Below are positions 58,302-64,000 of a stretch of DNA of 64,000 bases, one piece after another. Under the pieces are notes generated by a model. It was not told where the DNA came from. It worked only from the letters and a program-made list of their open reading frames with translations, and did not search any database. This DNA comes from Lepeophtheirus salmonis (lineage: Eukaryota; Arthropoda; Copepoda; Siphonostomatoida; Caligidae). Location: positions 7,282,363 through 7,346,362 of the forward strand of contig NC_052135.2 of the NCBI RefSeq assembly GCF_016086655.4, given 5' to 3'. The position numbers and the translations under genes are program-made. Positions within the stretch are counted from its first letter, which is position 1; every line of letters starts with the position of its first letter.

Positions 58302-61300
58302 TCAAAAGGAATTAAGAGGATTTTTATTTCCATAAATACTTTGGGCCAACTTAGGATACATCTCATTTATTAAAGCTTCAATTATTTCATAAAATAAATG
58401 TTTGTTGAGAGTTTTATCCTGGAGTGTTTCAAAAACTCTGATGACTCCATTTCGTGCAGTTTGTTGTCCCACTAAAGAGTGCATAAATTCAGGAATATTT
58501 AATAGAAGTAGTTTTTTCGCTTCAGCTCTTGCGTCTTCTTCTGAATTAAGATTGACTTTTTTACTTGCAGAAGCGTTGTATTTAGAGAGTGCTTTATTAA
58601 TGGAGCGGATGTAGGACACAACCATGGTCTCTGAAGTTAAACGAATAACAGTTTCTCGAAGTTGACGATTTATTGTAGATCCATAAGTTATTTGAACAAA
58701 AGTCATAAGGGACTTACGAAGCCATTTGAAGACACCTTTCATGTTGAAAACCTCACCAATAAGATTATAAAATGAGTCTAGGACATCATCTTCGGCTACA
58801 ACGGTTGATTCAATTTTATTAGATTTGAAAGAGGGTAAAAATAAGTCTTCATCTTGTTTAAGATCATATTTAGAATGGGAATCTGATTCAAATTGAAGTT
58901 GATTGACAGTTTGATTCAAACCTTCCTTGGCATCCTTTTTCTCCGATCCATTAGATTTAAAAAAATCAGGCAATCGGAATCTGTTCATTAAACTTTGATT
59001 CTTAGAAGATATAACAGAGCCAAGTCTCTTCAAATGATCCGGACTTGGACTTAAAAAGGAATACACCGCTTCACTATGATTAAGTTGTTCGTCATTAAGA
59101 ACTGTATCCATATACTGTTGAACCATCATCCTCGTTTTTTCTAAGCCGGCTTTGTTTGGTTGCCGTGAGAATATTGACTTTGGAGTCGAAGGAACCTCCA
59201 TATTTTTAATCCAAGTAACATAAGGTGTAATTTCTTTATGAAAACTATTTATTTCATGACCCTAAAACAAATTTTAAATATATTTAATGTTATCATATTT
59301 TTAAGGATATATTTGTATAGAAAGACTTAACTCTACGAACTAAAGTCCAAGAAGAGGGCCCAGTACATGAAGAAATATCATTAGCATTGGTTATGGGTAC
59401 AAAAATAATTAAGACGGCCTCAAAATCATCTGAATCTCCGGGTAAATGTCTTACTGATTGACAATGTGACCGCCATTGGCCTATCCTTTCCATCCAAGAT
59501 TCAGTCTTACTCAAATGAGACTAAGAAATATTTCAAAAATTAATTATAAATAAATGTAGGGGATATGCTATTTTATCTCACTTCAACTTCTTTTTTTTGA
59601 GAGCCCAAATGTTCCAACTCATCCTTTAAGAGATTCAATACTTTGGAATCGGGTTTCAAGGATTTCTTAAGAGCTTTTAATGCTTGTGATTTATTTCGAT
59701 GTTTTTCATTGATTCTGGATAAATGAGATCTTGCAAATGTTGAGTGATCCGAAAAAGTAAAGCTATCATTAGGTTTTGAATTTTCTTCTACGTCTTGTGA
59801 AATAGAGTCTTCGGTTTTACCATCTTCTTGTACGCTTAGAGAAGTAGATTTGGAATATTTATCTGTTATACTTATTCCACTATTCTGAGCATCTTCTATC
59901 ATATTATAACATATTTCAGAAACAAGAAATAAGTGGTAATATTCTTGTTCCAAAGTTTTTGAAACTTCCTCTTGAACTTGATAAAACACGTCTGGTCCCG
60001 TATTACCTATTTCAGAATAAAATGATATAATATTATATCAAACTTTTTATAATTATAATAAGAACCTGTCAAAAATTCTTCCATTTGACGAAGTGCAGAC
60101 TTGCTTACTGTGATTTTACCATCTTTACCGTGGATATAAGTATAAAAAATTTCAGTAGCCAGCTGATGCCAAAGAGTTTTATCAGACTCTTTCAGTTCTT
60201 CGACCGCAGACCAGAATCCCAGGAGTGCCTCTTGATTTTCTTCGGCTAAAAAGTAATAAAAGTATCTTCTAGTAAATGCTGAGCTCATAATAGCTCGAAA
60301 GGAGAGGCAATTTGAGTCATCAAGAAGTGAGTCCCAGAATAATTTTTGACCTGACGATGAAGGAACCTCGTCACCTAATTCATATAGTCTTTTATCACAT
60401 ATATTTTTTGCATTCATGAGTCGATTAATATATTTCGTGAAATTATTGCTGAATTTATCGTTGGATAAGTTGTTCACCGCAGTTGCTTTGATAATTGCAC
60501 TTACCATATTATAACGAATTTGTTTTAACTCTTCAATATCATTTGACTTGATAATAGATTCAATGCAGCGTTTATAGGCATCATTATCTCGAAATATATT
60601 CAATTCTTCAGAATAATTGACTGTACGTTTTTTCAAATCTAATTTAAGACGATTCTTTCCGACAAATGATATAATTTTTCGATTGATAAAATCTGGATTA
60701 GTTATAATCTCAAACAATGGGGACATGAGTTTATGTGCAAGAACTTCCTTTAACAAGGAACGCACGGGTCGTAACTCCTTTGGAAAACTTTCCAATACCA
60801 GAAACTCGGCTAATCGTTCTAAGAATTTTAATTCTTTATTTCTATCGGACAAATAAGCATGAATGTAGAAACACTTGTTATTTTGTTGGGAGGCAGTTCT
60901 TATTCGTTCCAAATGTGAGTGAAATATCTTAAGGACATCCCCAATAAAGAATTTATAATAGTCAATTGACTCCATTCGGCAGCCCACTTGCTCAAAAACA
61001 CTCCAGAGACTACGGTTAATGGCATTTTTCATACGAACTTCACCCTTGAACAAAAAGCCGAACCATTTCAAGATGAAATCTTTGTTGATGGTCACGACAA
61101 GATCATTTAAGACTGAGTCGATACAATGCCCAAAGAGTGGTTTCCATTCTTCATCTACTTTATCATATAAAACTTGGTCAGAGTGATCCAAAATAGTCTC
61201 CCTTGTCTTAATTATGGAGGCAGGAAATTTAGTGACAATGTTTCCTTTGGGCGAAAGAGAAACGCGGAGTAAGAAGTATGTAGATATTCCGAAGCACATC

Positions 61301-61413
61301 GAAGATATGAGTCCACATGAGAAAAAGAAAAAGGAGGCATGATTCCAGAGGAACACACTCAATACAACAACTCCAGCAGAGATGTACGTCCTTGAAGATG
61401 AATTTAGCTCCAT
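58302..61413 (-). CDS. SNX25: Sorting nexin 25 orthologue, complete, four exons
   Basis: Exons, in coding order: 61413-60066, 60006-59582, 59520-59332, 59261-58302; together 973 codons plus TGA. All three introns (59, 61, 70 bp) have GT-AG ends and keep frame (phases 1, 0, 0). Seen: hydrophobic membrane segments at residues 10-52; a PXA-like domain about 85-250; an RGS domain from about 372, with RRYFYYFL and ALLGFW, continuing in exon 2 (DVFYQVQEEV, then YYHLFLVSEI); a charged coiled-coil stretch about 515-590; a PX domain about 592-725, whose lipid-binding RR pair ends exon 3, closing with EAVYSFLSPSPDHLK; a Nexin_C domain about 810-960 with FKWLRKSLM and HSLVGQQTARNG. These last motifs and the PXA-RGS-PX-Nexin_C order point to SNX25 rather than SNX13 or SNX14. 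Family role: endosomal membrane protein affecting receptor trafficking, reported for TGF-beta receptor I. The ATG at 61413 precedes the membrane segment. Length is in the family range and no break is seen. The product is inferred by recalled similarity. Confidence 0.93.
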
Positions 61414-62689
61414 GATGATACTGATAATAGCGATAGGTCCGATATTATTCTCATCACAGGATCAATCATTTTTACTCCAAAAAAAAGCCTCCTCTAAATA
61501 AAGAATACATTTATTAATTAATTATCAAATAAATATATTATATACTTATTGGTTTACCATGACTAATAATCCCGAATCCAACCATCGATTTTTGAAGAAT
61601 CCAAAACAGACTTCAGTAAAAAGATGAACAAGAAAATGAGCTCATAAAAGCATAATGACGTCAAACTCTCCAGTAACCAATAAAAAGAGAAAAATCTATA
61701 TTATGGCGTGCCTCAGCGAGGAAAGTTTTCACAATCTTCTTTTTTTTAATATATATTAATATTTTCTAGCTGCCTTAAAAAAATTCATAATCATATACCA
61801 AATGATTGGCTTCACATTATTATCGTATTAATTGTAATACATTACATAATTTAATGAACATTGAACTAGGAGGAATAACCGGTGCTTGTTTCACTATACG
61901 GATATGTAATAAAATAAGAAATTTTATCAACAACTGTGTATAACTGAAAAATCATTATGTGAGATAAATAACAAAATGCCGTAATAATAGTAACAATGCA
62001 CACTTGTAGAGTTATTAAATTTATCGAAGAATGTGAATATTATCGAAATTTGTAATAATTAGTTCACACAATCTCATAAATGTGCAAACACGTAAATACA
62101 TCTATATAAATGAGATATTATGTATATAATTATTATGAATACATATTCAGTATGAGTTAATGTAGTGTTCATACTAACATTTTATAAAATGATTCAAATG
62201 TAATATTGTGTAATCAAATTCACGCATTTTCATCCAATTCCATGCTCTCACGCCCTATACTGCAATTCCCACACATTTGTATTATCAATCAAATAAGCTT
62301 TAAATGATTGATTTGGAACAACAATTTTCAAAAGGAAGTCACTCATTTCTGCCATAAAAGCCTTAAAACCAGTCACAAGTACCTTTCAATGCTTTAACTT
62401 GAGAGCACGGTTGAAGGGTGTCCCATCAGTTATCTCTGAAAATGTCACTTAATAAGGTTAAAAATCTAATGTCAAACTCAAACATTGAGAACTATGGTTC
62501 TCTCATGTTTTTAAGTTAGTTTTGCATGAGATTTGTAAATCAAAATTAGAAGTGTTATAGAGACCAAAACGCACCTCGAGAACCACATCAATACAAAATT
62601 TCAAAATATCAAATTTCCCAAAGATGAGGAAATTTCGATTCTTACATCGCTCAGTGATAGACTGAACTGCATTCTTTGCCACTTTTTCA
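61414..62689. other. SNX25 upstream region; no other gene
   Basis: Presumed 5'UTR and promoter on the minus strand. A GC-richer patch near 61700-61730 and the TGACGTCA at 61656 are the only features. The rest is AT-rich. Confidence 0.45.
61656..61663. promoter_or_regulatory. TGACGTCA (CRE/ATF-type) octamer upstream of SNX25
   Basis: A perfect TGACGTCA palindrome lies about 240 bp upstream of the SNX25 start codon. CREB/ATF proteins are known to bind this octamer. No TATA box or initiator is obvious. The same octamer also occurs in repeats of this window, so chance or repeat ancestry is possible. Confidence 0.25.
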
Positions 62690-63160
62690 CTTCATATTTA
62701 TTATGTACAAGTTGCGATGTCTGTACAAGTTGCAACTTAAATAATCAAATTGTACAGGTTGAAACTTACATAAGCAAACTGTACAAGTTGCAATTTCATT
62801 GTCTTAAAATGCCTCATTTAATTACAACATTGGTCATTATAATTACGAACTCATTTTGATCTATGAAATTAAAAGGTTATTATGTATTTATGAGTAATAT
62901 AACTCTTGGCATTTGAACTTTATAACTTGCTACATAATGCTTATATTTTATTTATTTGTATTAAAATAGCCCCACATTACACCACTAATACATCAATAAT
63001 CCATGGAATATTTCATTATTGCAAGATCCTCATCCCAAGAACTGTAAATCTTTCATTTAAAATTATGCATCTTATTTTTTGGTTGCAGCTTGTACAATTT
63101 GCTTATACATGCTACAATTTGTACAAAATCCCAACTTGTACACAACATATACATACATCG
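62690..63160. repeat. TGTACAAGTTG-rich repeat
   Basis: TGTACAAGTTG or close variants recur at about 62704, 62722, 62751 and 62780, and in both orientations at 63090-63145. The right part matches 32740-32895. Non-coding; the frame 62906-63184 is a chance reading. Confidence 0.65.
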
Positions 63161-64000
63161 ATATCAAAGTATTGTAAAAATTAATAATTCGTATTAGTAT
63201 GTTAAATGTGGATCAAGAGAATAGTTTAAGTGTAAAAGCGACGTTGATTTTGCAGAGTGGTTGAATTGTATTTGATTGTAACTATTTAAAATCATGGTAG
63301 GTCTGCCTATTAGTATTGGAAAGTTTCGACTGGGGCTTCTCCTAAATATACATTATGTGGTTGTCAGCATATCAGTTTGCATGAGACAATAGGGACTGTT
63401 TGATGTACAAGAACATCGAATAGGATATGTCTCTATCCAGTCAAAATCTGACGATCAAAGCCAGACGTTAAACAGTCCTTATAGGAACTATTTAATGTTT
63501 ATCATATTTTGGCCCAAAAGCCCGCGGGATGGTCCAACCCCAGCCCCTTGTAGCCCGACTTAGCCCAAGTCCGACCCCCCTCTAATTCTGCATATCTATG
63601 TTATTGTAGTTTTTAAATTGATGATGGATATAATTACAATCCCTTATTTTAGTTCCACATAATTCCTTATATTTGCATCTTCATTTAATCAATCCAGCTT
63701 GAATCATCCATACATCCTATGGGATTAAAAAATTATTCATTAAAAAACAATGCATGCTCATTGGAGTTATGTAATTAAAAGGTGAATTCGACCGACACAA
63801 CACTACTAATATTTGTAAATGTACATTCACTAATGAAAAGAGTATATAAAGTAATTAATTATTAAAGTTATAGGATTTCAAAAAATAATTCTAAACATGA
63901 AAGATACAAATACTATCCGAGGACTTCATGACATAATATAGACCTTATATTTGCAGTAGTGTTGTTCTATTTATAAGAACGATGTTAAAAGGATATTAAT
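63161..64000. other. No gene recognised
   Basis: Contains a C-rich stretch (about 63520-63582) and an isolated TIR-element end, TCGACCGACACAACACTA (63787-63804). Otherwise AT-rich. Confidence 0.5.

Noticed and set aside
58402..58614. Plus-strand frame over SNX25 exon 4, and those at 60617-60856 and 60735-60932
   Set aside because: Antisense to well-supported SNX25 coding sequence, no motif.
1..64000. tRNA, rRNA, CRISPR array, bacterial-type operon or riboswitch
   Set aside because: None seen: no cloverleaf with A/B boxes, no rRNA words, no regularly spaced identical repeats with unique spacers; the window is eukaryotic.

Overview
This is an AT-rich, intron-bearing animal nuclear sequence dominated by repeats. 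Clade signals are a metazoan sorting nexin (SNX25-type), a rhodopsin-class GPCR, and many decayed Tc1/mariner elements, LINEs and a Ty3/gypsy remnant. The mix of mariner families and the short GGACCGGTCC-rich terminal-inverted-repeat elements reminds me of parasitic copepods (salmon louse type, Lepeophtheirus/Caligus). That species guess is from memory, not from a search.

Only two host genes can be defended and both lie on the minus strand. (1) 61413 to 58302 is a complete four-exon SNX25 orthologue of 973 residues (membrane anchor, PXA, RGS, coiled coil, PX, Nexin_C) with tiny introns of 59-70 bp. (2) 30477 to 10495 is a partial class A GPCR. One exon (30264-30477) encodes TM1-TM2 and another (10495-11033) encodes TM3-TM5. 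The two join in phase across a 19.2 kb intron, while TM6-TM7 were not found. The receptor is atypical: Asn replaces the TM2 Asp, Ile-Lys-Leu stands where the DRY motif should be, and the second intracellular loop is long and cysteine-rich.

Layout: 1-10.4 kb is mostly non-coding, with an internally deleted mariner (4274-4841), a TIR element (4985-5438), a minisatellite and a reverse copy of a dispersed ~450 bp repeat. 10.5-30.5 kb is the GPCR and its intron, which holds a broken Ty3/gypsy gag-pol (14.9-16.6 kb), a 410 bp tandem duplication (21.1-21.9 kb), a LINE RT scrap (25.9-26.1 kb) and several copies of the ~450 bp repeat. 30.9-58.1 kb is a graveyard: an unclassified 1.8 kb element, a 50 bp near-perfect palindrome, minisatellites, several mariner remnants, a degenerate 160-190 bp tandem array, a large inverted repeat (50.4-52.8 kb) and a decayed LINE (55.3-57.5 kb). 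58.3-61.4 kb is SNX25. 61.5-64 kb is non-coding with a TGTACAAGTTG-rich repeat.

There is no operon-like organisation and no functional link between the two genes is visible. The most distinctive non-gene signals are an exact TGACGTCA (CRE/ATF-type) octamer recurring in two repeat families, the recurrent internally deleted mariner architecture, and two frame-broken coding-like segments (44.5-45.1 and 54.1-54.4 kb) that I could not assign.
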